Shown: positions 11,313-21,652 of the stretch, piece by piece | Layout of the letters: the number at the start of each line of letters is the position of its first letter | Position numbering within the stretch: position 1 is the stretch's first letter | From: Silene noctiflora | Taxonomy: Eukaryota > Streptophyta > Magnoliopsida > Caryophyllales > Caryophyllaceae | Direction of reading: 5' to 3' | Length of the DNA stretch: 40,955 nucleotides | Assembly: GCA_009801015.1 (NCBI GenBank) | Contig: VHZZ01004659.1 | Span: 2,223-43,177, forward strand | Translations under genes and position numbers: made by a program | Notes under the pieces: generated by a model | The model's database searches: none | Seen by the model: only the letters and a program-made list of their open reading frames with translations | Told to the model about the DNA's origin: nothing

Positions 11313-12574
11313 TTTTTGTTATATTTCTGGTTTATTTTTCGGAACTGTAGAAAAGTAGCTGGATATTGAATTGAAGAGGAAGATATGTTTTTTGAGTTGT
11401 AAGAACCGATTTCGGTATCGAATTTAAAGCCACAAGCATTAGCAAAAGACCAAGTCATGTATACGTTAGTTGTCACGTCTCTATTAAACATGCCGGCAAT
11501 AATTTTAAACGAATTTAATGCAGAGAAAATGATGGATAATATAACAACAAATTTAGGATTATGGTCGGCAACTGCATTGGCTAATCGTCTATCCAAATGG
11601 ATAGCTCTACCATGTAGGATTTTGTCCTCATCGATAGCTTCCGATTTTTACCTTTTCCACGCGTCCGGTGGTAGACGCTCAGTTTCCTAATGGATACGTC
11701 TACCGGTTTGTAAGATTTTATCCCTATCGATAGCTTCCGCTTTTTTGCTTTTCAACGCGTTCGGTGTCCTCAAATTCCAAATGGGTACCGTACGTCTACC
11801 GTAAAGTATGATTTTGTACCTATCGATAGCTTCCGTTTTGTACTTTTTTTTATGTGTTCGGTGTTGAGACACTCGGTTTTCTAATGTTTAAAGTTAAAAG
11901 TAATAACGGTTTTATAATATGTGTCTTAAGGACACAAGTTAAATGCATTTAAAATGAATATTTGCGATAAATATTTGTGTAAAACCAAGGTCAAATTAAT
12001 AGTTTTGTTTCATTTATTAATGAGATGTTAATTACCAAAATTTCATTTTAAATGTCGAATTTCAATGTTCCAATTTATATATGCATTGGTTTTTTTTTCT
12101 CTTCTTGATAATTTACTGGAATAAACATCTTACACCTTTTTTCAACGGGAATGTCATTTATCAAAAGCCTTTTATTTACAACAAGTTAAATATGTGAATA
12201 TGGATTGCGGGTACTAGTCATGCGTTTTTGAGTTTAATTCATTGAAATAGGCTATCCTCATTTGCAAAGTATTATTATAAATTTGAATTCTGAATAAAAT
12301 AAACTCGGGTAAACTAAAAAGTAATGCAAACGCAACGAGATTAATAAAAAGAAGAAGTAAAACAAGAATTGATTGATCTCATTTCATAATTGATAATGTA
12401 GGCTAATTTCAAAATCTACAATGTTACCCAAAAGGCAAATGGAGTCAACAAAAGAATTAAAGCACAAATTTGAACCATTTGCTTAACCAAATTGCCTCAC
12501 AACACAAGTCACAACTATTCTAAATTTGAGACTTGAGAGTATAACATATTTGTTCCCTGTCCCTTTCTTTGTCA
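11313..12574. other. Spacer between the two small minus-strand genes
   Basis: Contains the presumed promoter and leader of the gene at 11067-11312, the 96-bp tandem array and, from about 11900, AT-rich DNA in which I see no gene. The 105-codon minus-strand frame at 11279-11596 overlaps the start of the downstream gene and runs through its leader; I treat it as non-coding. Confidence 0.5.
11580..11895. repeat. Three-copy tandem array, 96-bp unit
   Basis: The core GATTTTGTCC...TATCGATAGCTTCCG occurs at 11618, 11714 and 11810, that is at exactly 96-bp intervals, each followed by a T-rich block and a CGCGTCCGGTG-like or TGTGTTCGGTG block. A related partial unit flanks each end. Copies are about 70-80 percent alike by eye. 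The period is a multiple of three, so minus-strand frames repeat a peptide containing EAIDRDKI or EAIDEDKI; stops in the lower-numbered units argue against a present-day protein. Confidence 0.85.
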
Positions 12575-12781
12575 TTAAGCAATGTTTTTATACAATAAAA
12601 AGTATAAAATCATTGCCAAAAATACCGGAAGTGCAATAAAAATCCTTTTAGGTACAATCACGTCGTATCGTTGAGGGTCTTCTTCAAAAATCGTCTCTAA
12701 TTTTGCGATTCTTGACTTTCTTTGTGGTGTGACGAATACTGAAGGTGCAACTTCCACAAAATTTCCATTCACCATTCTCAT
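12575..12781 (-). CDS. Small tail-anchored-type protein (68 aa), relative of the 11067 gene
   Basis: Single-exon frame from ATG at 12781-12779. The N-terminal part contains VEVAPSVFV, a basic QRKSR and LETIFEED, which lines up with IENAPPKFV, MKRR and LDTIHED in the neighbouring small gene. Residues about 47-63 (IFIALPVFLAMILYFLL) form a hydrophobic helix followed by a short basic YKNIA end, so the product could be a C-terminally anchored membrane protein; this is inferred. A second in-frame Met at residue 3 is an alternative start. A TATATAAA box lies about 97-104 bp upstream. No function is known to me. Confidence 0.6.
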   Translation of the reverse strand: MRMVNGNFVEVAPSVFVTPQRKSRIAKLETIFEEDPQRYDVIVPKRIFIALPVFLAMILYFLLYKNIA

Positions 12782-12877
12782 AATTATCGGAAGATGTTGT
12801 GAAAATCGGTAATTGAGAAGGTGATAGGATTAAAAAAAACTACGACTTTTATTTGGAAATGGGATTAAGAGAAGGGG

Positions 12878-12885
12878 TTTATATA
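12878..12885 (-). promoter_or_regulatory. TATA box for the 68-aa gene
   Basis: On the minus strand reads TATATAAACCCC, a textbook plant TATA box, roughly 100 bp before the ATG at 12781. It supports the small frame being a transcribed gene. Confidence 0.6.
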
Positions 12886-13357
12886 TTTCCTCACGTCTTT
12901 TGGTGAGAAATTAATTATACGAGTCTTATAAAGAGAATTTTATGTTCCTAAAATAGAAAAAAAAAAAAAAAAAAGAATGTGTCAAAGTTGGTTGTCTAAA
13001 AATAGTCACAAAAATCTTAGGCAACAAAGTTTGTTGCGGAAAGTGTGCAACAAAAAGAACAATTGGTGGCTCACCATTCCAACTTTCAATAGGTTTTTAG
13101 TACATCGTGATAAATGCGTTTTCCGTTATTGATTAACGCAAATTCTATTGTATGACTCTTGTTCGTGTGACCAAAAATATATAACTAGACTATATTTGGT
13201 AAATAGTGAACATTTTTTATAACTAAAAAACGCCATTTTTCTTCAAAATAGACTATTTATCAAAAAATGGGCACTTTTTGCCAAAAAAAAAAAAACGTAA
13301 AAGACACATGATCAATATAATGATGATACCTACAGTTTGGTCATGGTGGAAAATAAA

Positions 13358-13575
13358 TACTTCATCTGTCCTGGTCATTTGTTTACCTTTTTTATTTTAT
13401 GGTGTCTCATTCATTTGTTTATCTTTCTATATTCGAAAATTTTTATGAGTAATTTGATTTTACACCTCTATTATAGTCTACTTGTCATCCACTAACAACC
13501 ATCACAAATAGTCTTCTCGCCTCTCCCTAGTGTGCCAAAACCAAAGGTAAAAAAATCACCAGGACGGAAGGAGTA
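13358..13575 (+). mobile_element. Stowaway-type MITE, copy A of a 218-bp family
   Basis: TA at both ends with arms TACTTCATCTGTCCTGGTCA and the complementary ...CCAGGACGGAAGGAGTA. Internal landmarks GGTGTCTCATTCATTTG and ACTAACAACCATCACAAATAG recur, reverse-complemented, in the element at 16060-16275. Confidence 0.75.
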
Positions 13576-13879
13576 CAAAATACAAGACTAAAGGAGTTAA
13601 GGCACTTGCGTGCACAAACTAAAGCATTAAAAGTTAAGCTCTTACTCTCTCCGGCACATCATGTTTTTTATATTCCGAGGAACGATTTTTCATAAAAGCG
13701 GTCACAAATTACCTAAAGTATTAACCTTTAACAGTAATCTTACGCCCTTACCCGTACGACCTTACCCAATTGCTCAACCCATTTATATCTACCACATACT
13801 ACGAATTAAACTGATTGACCCAAAAAAACCAACCCACACCAGAACTTAACTCGCTTAATATGATCCTACCCGAGTGTTT

Positions 13880-13884
13880 ATTGA
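13880..13884. repeat. Target-site duplication ATTGA (left)
   Basis: Identical to 15237-15241 on the other side of the solo LTR. Confidence 0.88.
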
Positions 13885-15011
13885 TGTAACACCCCTATAC
13901 ACCAAGATACCTTAACCAAGACTAGCCCAAGGTACGAATGTGCTACCATCTCGTTTTCCCGAGGTAGTACGCATCACAATAACCATAATGAAACAAATTA
14001 AAATATAAAAGCTTTAAGTCAAAGAAATTAAAAGTCTCCCAAAAGAAAATACAAATCTTTAAACTCCAAAAGATAACCAAAACATAAGTGATAAACTATC
14101 TCAGCGGAAGCTAGACTACAAAACTGGTGGTGACTCAGTCCTGTCCAATCCCCGCAAGCTACATCAACAGCCATAACTTACTAAGCTAACTACTCACCAT
14201 CCCCGAATGTATTACCACAATTTTGAAAACATAAAACGGGGTCAGCCAATTATATAATCAATATACAACATCCATAACATAAACCATAAACCAACCAAGG
14301 CAAACTGTAACAATCATCCTCCAAACTCCATAGTATTCAGTAACCGACTACACACTAAGGTGTGTAACCCTTCCAGATTACTCATCGCAACGTGTAATTC
14401 ACATCGCCAGTGGGGACCGCAGCCTTACCACCAAAATCCCCCCTCATCGCAACGAGTGAACCCAGATCATTAATGTGCGCATCTCCCTTGTGACGGGAGC
14501 CATAAGAGGCAGACATGGGGTTTGAACCATCTCCCGAAAATGGTCCCACAACAATAACCGATAACCAACACAATAATTTCAGTCATACAATAACCACAAA
14601 AGACCGTCACATTACTTGTATATCAATTAAACAGCCAACTGAGTAGGGAAACCCTACCTAAACAGCGATCCAAGCACTAAGCACAACAAAGTAAACTAGA
14701 AAGCTTCTTCTACAAAGTCCTCACCTAAGACAGTATCAACCAATCAATAATACGGCATACAAATCGTGATTCACCACTAAAACTCCCAAATTAACCCAAT
14801 TAGAATTTGACCAATCCTAACAAAACAATATAAAACTATGATAGATGACTTACCCAACGATTGATGGACACTGCGATGTAAAAAGCCCCAAAAATCATGA
14901 ACCCTAACCTTAGGATGATGAGAGTAGCAAGAGAAGCAGTGATGTCGTTGTCTCCTTTTTGAAAAGTGTTTTACGCAGAAAAGTAAAATGGTTTAAGTCG
15001 ATAAAACATGA

Positions 15012-15025
15012 TTATATATATATAT
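15012..15025 (-). promoter_or_regulatory. TATA box of the solo LTR
   Basis: An alternating TA run inside the LTR, about 215 bp from its U3 end in the minus orientation, where a retrotransposon promoter is expected. Confidence 0.5.
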
Positions 15026-15077
15026 GCTTTCTGAGTTACCTTAATCAAACCGCGGAAAATAACGTAAACAGACCAGA

Positions 15078-15210
15078 CTCGGTCGAGTATCTGACATACT
15101 CGACCGAGTACCACCTAACTCGGTCGAGTATCCCTAAGTCAGAAGCCTGACTCAACCCACTCAGCTCGATGACACACTCGGTCGAGTACCTCTCACTTGA
15201 CCAAGTACTC
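15078..15210. repeat. Cluster of near-palindromic ACTCGGTCGAGTA boxes in U3
   Basis: The motif ACTCGGTCGAGTA or its complement TACTCGACCGAGT occurs four times, with a diverged fifth (CTTGACCAAGTAC). It lies in the LTR U3, where enhancer repeats are usual. Confidence 0.7.
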
Positions 15211-15236
15211 TATACCCAAAAATCTGTGGTATTACA

Positions 15237-15241
15237 ATTGA
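15237..15241. repeat. Target-site duplication ATTGA (right)
   Basis: Identical to 13880-13884. Confidence 0.88.
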
Positions 15242-15260
15242 TTCACATGAATCATGATTT

Positions 15261-15744
15261 AGGTAGCACCAAAACAGACACGGACGCGGACATGGACACG
15301 TGACACGACATCCCATGAAATTTAGAACACGGGACACGCGATTTATATTTAATAAAATATACATTTTTTTGTCATAAACGTTCAATTTTATTTTTTAAAA
15401 AGTATTTGATATTAAATTTAAATAAGTGAAGGTAAAATTTAGCCTTAATTACAACTCATTTTCATTTCTCAGCCAAACCCATATTCTAATCCATCTCTTT
15501 AGACATCTCATTTTTCGTCTAAAAAACATCATTCATCCCAAATGATGTCCAAATATCAAGGACACGCGTCAGACACCTACCCAAATACCATGGAGACGCG
15601 TCAAACACGTGCCCGAGTAAAAGTAGAAAGTTAGACACGGTTTTATAGGTGTCCGACACATTTAGGCGTGTGTCCGACGAGTGTCGGTGTCCGACACGGT
15701 GCCGGACACGGGACGACTGATTAAGAGAAGTGTCCGTGCTACCT
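15261..15744. mobile_element. TIR element rich in GTGTCCGACAC
   Basis: Ends AGGTAGCAC and GTGCTACCT are perfect inverted repeats; CGGACAC/GTGTCCG words crowd both arms while the middle (15340-15530) is AT-rich. It shares the interior motif with the elements at 3453 and 26286 but has different ends, so it is at best a distant relative. No convincing target duplication was found. Confidence 0.6.
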
Positions 15745-16980
15745 AGATCATTATCCTTGAATAACATGACAATAATTGACTTGAAAAATAACTGGAGCCC
15801 GACCCAGTCGTACCCGAAATCTTACAAATGCAAACTGACCCGACCACACCCAAGTTAATGGAGCCACTTATCAGATCTAACACCCATTACCCTTAAGTCC
15901 ACAACCATCCCCCGGCCCACTTCCATACTACGTCAATTGTTTCAACTATCAAGCCCATAGAATATCATGCGGACTTTTTGTTTTAAGAAAAATCAATTTA
16001 ATTTGAAATTAACATAATTATATTCAATCGATTTTTTAACTATTTTTATAAATACCATATACTCCTTTAGTCCATCCAATCTTTTATTTATTTTTATTTT
16101 CAGAACAAAGACTAAGGAGAGGGGAGATGACCATTTGTGGTAGTAGTTAGTGGACAACAAGTGACGATAGTGCGATTGGATGATTAAAGTACCGATAAAA
16201 AACATTCTCGATATAGGTAAGTAACCAAATGAATGAGACACCTAGAAAGGAATAGGTAAGCAAATTGTTTAAGGTATCAATACACTTAATGTTAAAATGC
16301 ATTTACACACGAGACTAATGAATGATGATTATGCTAAGCTGGTTCGTAGATTGGTCAGGTTTTTTGTACTCACTTGGTCCGATTAGCTTCATCGTGAGGA
16401 GTTACCTTGAGGCTTGAGCCGGACAATTTTTAGTGAGAGACGAATATTAACCTTATAGAGTAGAGATTAGATACCTTGGCTTGGCGAACAGTGTTCTGTA
16501 TTTATATGGAATAGTTGTACGGATTAAGGGTGCATATGGAGGCTTGACTCGGAGTCGGAGCTCCAGTGGTGGCCCTGGAAAAGTATCATGGCTCGACTAC
16601 ATATTGATGTGAAATTAGACTTTCATTTATTCGATGAAGTGATAATTGAACACTGCTTACGTAAAACAACAAAGTTTCTGACTTTATGACTTCTAAACAT
16701 TCATGTTCAACTCTTTCGAGATAGTTTGAAAGTCGGTGGCTTCAACTTACCTCAATCATTCGAAAGGACGTTAGTTTTTTACCTAATATTAAAAAAAAAG
16801 TCGATTATTTTATTCATTTTTTGGTTTGTTCTCGAAGCTTCCGACTCTAACAAGTATCTAACTACTGAGTACCGCCTCCCCGTAACTTCTAGCATTTGTT
16901 CATCTTCTCCAAATTAAAACCCTTTATTATTTCGCGAATTTCAAACTAAACAAAAAAAAAAAACAAAAAACAAAAAACAA
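15745..16980. other. Repeat remnants, then 5' flank of the CacyBP-type gene
   Basis: 15780-15960 is CCCGACCC-rich and may be the second half of an old hAT-like element. 16060-16275 is a MITE. From 16280 I see no coding sequence, and the final 120 bp up to 16980 looks like a transcribed leader ending in repeated AAACAAAAAAC just before the ATG. Confidence 0.45.
16060..16275 (-). mobile_element. Stowaway-type MITE, copy B, inverted relative to copy A
   Basis: Starts TACTCCTTTAGTCCATCC; the right end has decayed. Internal words AAATGAATGAGACACC and GACCATTTGTGGTAGTAG are the reverse complements of the corresponding words in 13358-13575, so the two are the same family in opposite orientation. 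Confidence 0.65.
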
Positions 16981-19900
16981 ATGGCTGAAGAACTGTCACT
17001 TGATTTGGATGAACTCCGCCATCTTCATACTATTGCTAAGAGACCTCGCATTCTTTCCCTCATTTCCTCCGAAATTCGCAATTTAGAGATGGTATTTTTT
17101 CAATTCAATTCTTGTTTTAGATGATTTTATTCGCTTTTTAATTTGTGTTTATTAGTATTATCACTTCATTTTTATACTTATTATATTGCTATGTTTTGTG
17201 TTGGGATTTTAATTGTTGCAGTGTAGAGTACTCCCGCTCGTTCCGTTCATTTGTTTACCTTTTTTATTCATTGCGAGAGCATTTTAATTAAAGGTAAATA
17301 AATGATTGTGACGGATGAGGTATTAAGGAATTGCCAAACTCTTGGTTAATTTGGATGTTAACTGACAGTTAGTTTGGGCAATTGATAAACTTTCTTTAGG
17401 GTTGTAGTAGTACACTTTAATGTCGAGGGGATTCGAACCTGGGACTTATTGTTCATGTGGTTAAGACGACACTTACCGTTACCAATGGACCAATAGACTC
17501 GATCTTTAACGGTTTTTGAATACGTTGTAATAAATAAATGGAATAAAGCAAAATGACTCTGTTCGGGAAATTATGGTTTTTGAACACATCGTAATTAATG
17601 AAATAAAGCAAAATGACACACCGTTTGTGAAATAATGGTTTTTGAATACGTTGTAATTAATGGAATAAAGCAAAATGAACACACCGTTTATGGAATAGAA
17701 GTGCGTCATCTCAAAATATCAGCACAGGGAAAAATTTCATTTCTGCTCTATATTGCTAATTATCTTTCCATTTTGCATTGCCATTGACTTTAACAAAGAA
17801 AGGTAGGGATGACCGTTTTAATTTATATATGCAATGTCGAGTTTGAAGAGCTGAGTTTTTAGCATTAACAATCAGCTTGAGAATCAGAGAGGGCAGCGAT
17901 GGTCTCCGGTTGCTCCTCTCATCTTTTGCAGTCGACACATCTTTGCATTTTCTGACCTAAGGCTGAAGGGGAAATGGATGTTATAGGAATGCCATTCTTT
18001 CACTGAGGTTTGGTGTCTGCTAGGTGCCTAGGCGTCATGGACATGATTAGACGCAACTTGCATAGAAATTAAGTGAAATATTTACACATTGTAGACTGTA
18101 GTACTTCAATGATGAACAATCTTTTAGGTGAATGCTCAAAAAAAGCAATTGTGTGACTGTTTGATTAATCATAAGGCAAGAAACCTGCCAATGAGCCCCA
18201 TGAAACTACACATCAATTAAGTCGCTGGAACCCTTTGATAAATGTTACTCCTTATAAATCTTAGGAATTGCCTTATATTCAGAATTGCTCCATTTCTATT
18301 TTTAAGCTTGTTTTGTGTGGTTAGAATCCAATGATGTATGGTGAAACCCACCACCCAACTCAGACTCTCTTTTCTTAAACCTTGTGCCAAAAGCAAATGT
18401 GGTACTTCATAATGTTTGGAGGGAGTACTTTGTATGTAGAGGATCTTCCCGTTGAGTTGATGTTTTCCAGATTTGATAGTGTTAGTGATGGCAAATTTGA
18501 ATCTAAGGCCTTGATTGGATACAATTTTGGGAGGGGAAGGGATGGGTAAAGGAGGGGAAACGGATGAGGTGTGTGGATGCAATTTCCCTTCAGATCTTTC
18601 GAGATTTTTATTTGCTTCAGAGAAGGGAAATTGGGTCCCTATACCCCCCCCCCAAAAAAAAAAAAAAAATCGTCCTATCTTTGTCAACCAAGGATTTTGG
18701 ATCTCTTCATTTTTCCCTTGCCTAAATATTTTTAGTGAGTTTAATGTGAAGAATATTCAATTCTACATACCTCCTGTTTCTGACTTGTTAGGATTTACCA
18801 GCAGTTTTCTTCTTACCTTCGCGTCATAAATGAGAAAAATTTCAAATATCGTTTTAAAAAAATGTACTTCAACAAGTTTGGTAAATGTCTTGTATTCATT
18901 CCCTTTTAGAATAAAATTTTGTATTTAATTATTAATGAGGTTAATGAAATTAAGCTTCTGAGTTTATCCTAAGCTTTAGGGACTACTCATGTTGTTTGCT
19001 TACTGAAGAAGTGTTAAACCGTCTAATACTTTCGTAAGTAACAGTCATCTCATTGTTGGGACTTAATCTCATGAATGGACCAAGTGTAACCGAAGACAGC
19101 TTATTGTCTTATGAAAATGTGTGAACTGACTTCTCGTGTTTTTTTCCCCTGATTGTACCCTGCTCCTTTATAATCTATGTTTTCATTTAGTAGTAGTCAT
19201 CTACTCTTACAATGATAAAAAGTTTCACCCATATGAAGGCTCTGTGTAACTCCATAGTTCAACTCATCCTCTTAACCAATGGATATAGTGAGGCTCCTTA
19301 TAGAACAAGTTAAAAGAGAACCTCGTTGCCTGGTTTGCAAGAACCATTTTTTTGTTTGATAATATGGTCTGTACTCTGTAAGCACTTACAATTTCGCTGT
19401 TGTAAGCTGGGTTTTGGTGTTTTTTTAATAGCATTCTAGCACTGTGATTTTGGACTATGACAGTTGCTGAATATTGATTCGGGTGGTGTAGTTTTTGTTA
19501 GACTACATGCACAGCTATGAATACCATTTTTATGAACTTGTTCGGCTTTTATAATACACCAAAAACCAACTTAGAGCACCCAAGTTATTTTTTGCTATAC
19601 ACTTCTTGAGCAGAATCGTGTTTTAAAAAAAAGGATAATTTGTTCAGTATTTTAGCACAAGGGTGGGATTGGATATTTCGGAGTTGACGATTCTTATCAG
19701 CTTAGTGAATTTCTTCACAGTTGTCAAAAGAAAAGGCATCTTCAAGTGCTCCTCAACAGCCTACTCCAACCCCTGTAGCAGCCAAGGTGGCTTCCACTCC
19801 AGCTGTTACTTACTCAACTCTTCCATCCTTCAGCTGGGATCAAGACCGTGACAAAGTTAAGGTAAGGATAATTTTACTTTGTTTCTTTGTCAGAATATTC

Positions 19901-20892
19901 ATGATGCTACGAAGATACAACGATCATAAATCTGTTACTTCCATCACGCAGATATATCTTTCACTAGAGGGAGTACAGGAAGAGAAGATGGAGAGAAATA
20001 TAAAGCAAAGGTCTGTGGAGTTCAAGTTCCATGATGTTCAGGGAAAGAACTATCAATTTGCCATACCAAAACTGAACAAGGAGATCATCCCGGAAAGTTG
20101 CAAGGTTGTGATTAAGCCTACTAGGGTCATCATAACTTTGGTTAAGGAGTCTAAAGGAAACTGGCTAGATTTGCATTTCAAAGAAGACAAGGTGAATTTT
20201 GTTTTTTGACAAAGTATTTTTTTGTTTCTCAAGGTGGTAGTGATTTACCATCCAATTTAAGGTTTGAGAAAAATTCTAAAAACCTCTACGGCCGTATCAT
20301 TAGATTCGCAGTGAAGATACTCAGTAAAAGTGTACATTTCATAAACATTTACTCATTTTAGGAAATAGGAGATGATAAATATGGAGGATTAGAAGTTTGG
20401 GCCGTAGCAAGCCGTTTTTTTAGTGTAAAATGCTGAATGCAGGAAATAGGAGATGACAAAAACTGTGTTCGGTACTGTAAATGACCTCATTTTTGCCGAC
20501 AACCCTGCAATACCATTTGCTTCCCACTGAATTTAGAAGCTCACATTCTCACCTTTTTTCATCCTGCTCAGAGAGTTGACCCCTGAGCGGATTTTCAATG
20601 CATGGGTTCTCATTTTCTCATCTACGTTCCGTGATCTGTGCAGCTAACGCCAACCTTAGACAAGGAGAAGGATCCTATGGCTGGAATTATGGACCTGATG
20701 AAGGTATTTTCAGTATTCTTTTTCTCATAGTCGATCCATTATATTTGCTACTGCTAATTACTGATCAACCCAATATATGTGTTGCAGAACATGTATGAAG
20801 AAGGTGATGATGAAATGAAGAAGACTATTGCAAAAGCGTGGTCCGACGCACGATCTGGGAAAACTGCGGATCCTTTGAAAGGATACCGGTGA
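16981..20892 (+). CDS. CACYBP: Calcyclin-binding protein (CacyBP/SIP) homologue, CS and SGS domains, 5 exons
   Basis: Exons: 16981-17091, 19721-19861, 19952-20191, 20644-20703 and 20788-20892. These give 657 nt, 218 aa; introns are GT-AG and all junctions fall between codons. Domain order: helical N-terminal Siah-interacting-type region (about 1-40, LDLDELRHLHTIAKRP), a Pro/Ala linker (45-68), a CS domain (about 71-165, from FSWDQDRDKVKIYL to WLDLHFKED) and a C-terminal SGS segment (KDPMAGIMDLMKNMYEEGDD, then MKKTIAKAWSDARSGK). The length agrees with animal and plant CacyBP (about 220-230 aa). In animals the protein links Siah1 to Skp1 in a ubiquitin-ligase complex and binds Hsp90-type partners; the plant role is less clear. 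The ATG follows an A-rich leader. Intron 1 (2.6 kb) carries a Stowaway MITE, a SINE-like segment, a tandem repeat and a possible Tourist element. Confidence 0.94.
17229..17322. mobile_element. Stowaway-type MITE in CacyBP intron 1
   Basis: 94 bp, TA ends; left arm CTCCCGCTCGTTCCG then CATTTGTTTACCTTT; right arm AAAGGTAAATAAATG then GACGGATGAGG. Near-complete inverted repeat. Confidence 0.75.
17380..17505 (-). mobile_element. tRNA-derived SINE-like segment in CacyBP intron 1
   Basis: On the minus strand a box-A-like TCCATTGGTAACGGTAAG is followed about 40 nt later by CCCAGGTTCGAATCCCC, a canonical box B. Spacing and order fit a tRNA-derived SINE head, but no acceptor-stem complementarity, poly(A) tail or clear target duplication was found, so it is not a tRNA gene. 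Confidence 0.4.
17511..17700. repeat. Three-copy tandem repeat (62-64 bp unit)
   Basis: GGTTTTTGAA starts units at 17511, 17575 and 17637. Each unit continues with CGTTGTAAT or CATCGTAAT, then GAATAAAGCAAAATGA or a close variant. Confidence 0.85.
18507..18694. mobile_element. Possible Tourist-like MITE in CacyBP intron 1
   Basis: The left end GGCCTTGATTGGATACAATT and GGGAGGGGAAGGG are typical of PIF/Harbinger MITEs. The right end (TTTGTCAACCAAGGA) is only partly complementary, and the interior contains a C10/A17 homopolymer junction (about 18640-18669). Boundaries are uncertain. Confidence 0.4.
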
Positions 20893-21188
20893 GGTAGTCT
20901 TGCAATTCAACATCTGATGAAGCTGTTTCAATTGGAAATACGTGGCAAATTGTCTCCTGGTTGCTGCAGTTGGACTTTTCTGTTCTTTAGGCTTAGTGTT
21001 TTGATTTCTTGCATCTTGTAGTACTCGATGTTGTTTGCTTATGTTCTATGTTTCTGGGAACTTCTATTTATTACATGTAGCATTTTGTGTTTCGGGCGAG
21101 TTTGTAGCATTTTGCAGACCGTGCTACTTCTCTATCAAGACATATCGCCTCACCAAGACTCAGCACCTGATGCCGGTTTTGATCTGTT

Positions 21189-21337
21189 ACTACCTCCGTC
21201 CCAATTATTTGTTCACCTTGGGTTAAAATACCGGTTGAAAAAGTAAAGCAATGAGGAATGAGGAGGCACATGAATAACATGATATTCAAGTGTCCCTTTC
21301 ATTTCTATGTATATTAAAATGAAGATGGAAGGAGTTG
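21189..21337. mobile_element. Decayed Stowaway-like MITE
   Basis: Starts TTACTACCTCCGTCCC with ATTTGTTCACC and ends GAAGATGGAAGGAGT. Complementarity of the ends is limited to about 12 nt. It lies in the 3' flank of the CacyBP gene. Confidence 0.45.
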
Positions 21338-21641
21338 GCATAATGCAGTGGTCCATTACCAAAAATAATTGCATGGTGTACTGTTCTGAAAGTTTTCAGT
21401 TCAGCAACAGTGAATCTAAGTGGTCGTGTAGTGCAGTAAGTTTTAATAAAGTGCTGTCATTGATGTCAATAATTTCATAAATAACTGGAATGAGTGGGAT
21501 ACTCATATGATATCCAGGGTTATATTTTGTTAATAAATCGGTCTGACTTTTGAATCTGGGAAACAAACAATTTTCCCCACAAATCTCGCTGCTTCTAGCA
21601 TATAGTCTTGTCTGTCAAATTCCAAACGCGCTCAAGACAAA

Positions 21642-21652
21642 TGTGGACCCAT
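21642..21652. repeat. SINE target-site duplication (left)
   Basis: TGTGGACCCAT, identical to 22224-22234. Confidence 0.75.

Larger units (their letters stand above)
12782..13884. other. Promoter of the 68-aa gene, then repeat-derived DNA
   Basis: Up to about 12950 this is the promoter of the minus-strand gene. The remainder is AT-rich with short homopolymers, one MITE (13358-13575) and, from about 13735, CCC-rich sequence (TACCCGTACGACC, TTGACCC) that resembles the inside of a hAT MITE. Similar sequence resumes at 15780-15960, after the solo LTR and another element, so both may have inserted into an older element. Confidence 0.45.
13885..15236 (-). mobile_element. Solo LTR of an LTR retrotransposon (1352 bp)
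   Basis: Begins TGTAACACCCC and ends GGTATTACA, that is TG...CA with a short terminal inverted repeat, and is flanked by identical 5-bp target duplications ATTGA (13880-13884 and 15237-15241). There is no internal domain, primer-binding site or second LTR, so this is a solo LTR left by LTR-LTR recombination. I assign minus orientation because, read that way, a TATATATATA box (15012-15025) is followed by a plausible transcription start region and long R/U5. The U3 end carries several near-palindromic ACTCGGTCGAGTA boxes. The family is probably Ty3/gypsy or Copia; I cannot tell which. Confidence 0.88.

Noticed and set aside
11279-11596. 105-codon minus-strand frame
   Set aside because: Runs through the leader and start of the 81-aa gene and has no recognisable domain; the tandem array upstream has stops in the same frame.
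18217-18687. 156-codon minus-strand frame
   Set aside because: Crosses an A/C homopolymer junction and a probable MITE inside CacyBP intron 1; composition is not protein-like.
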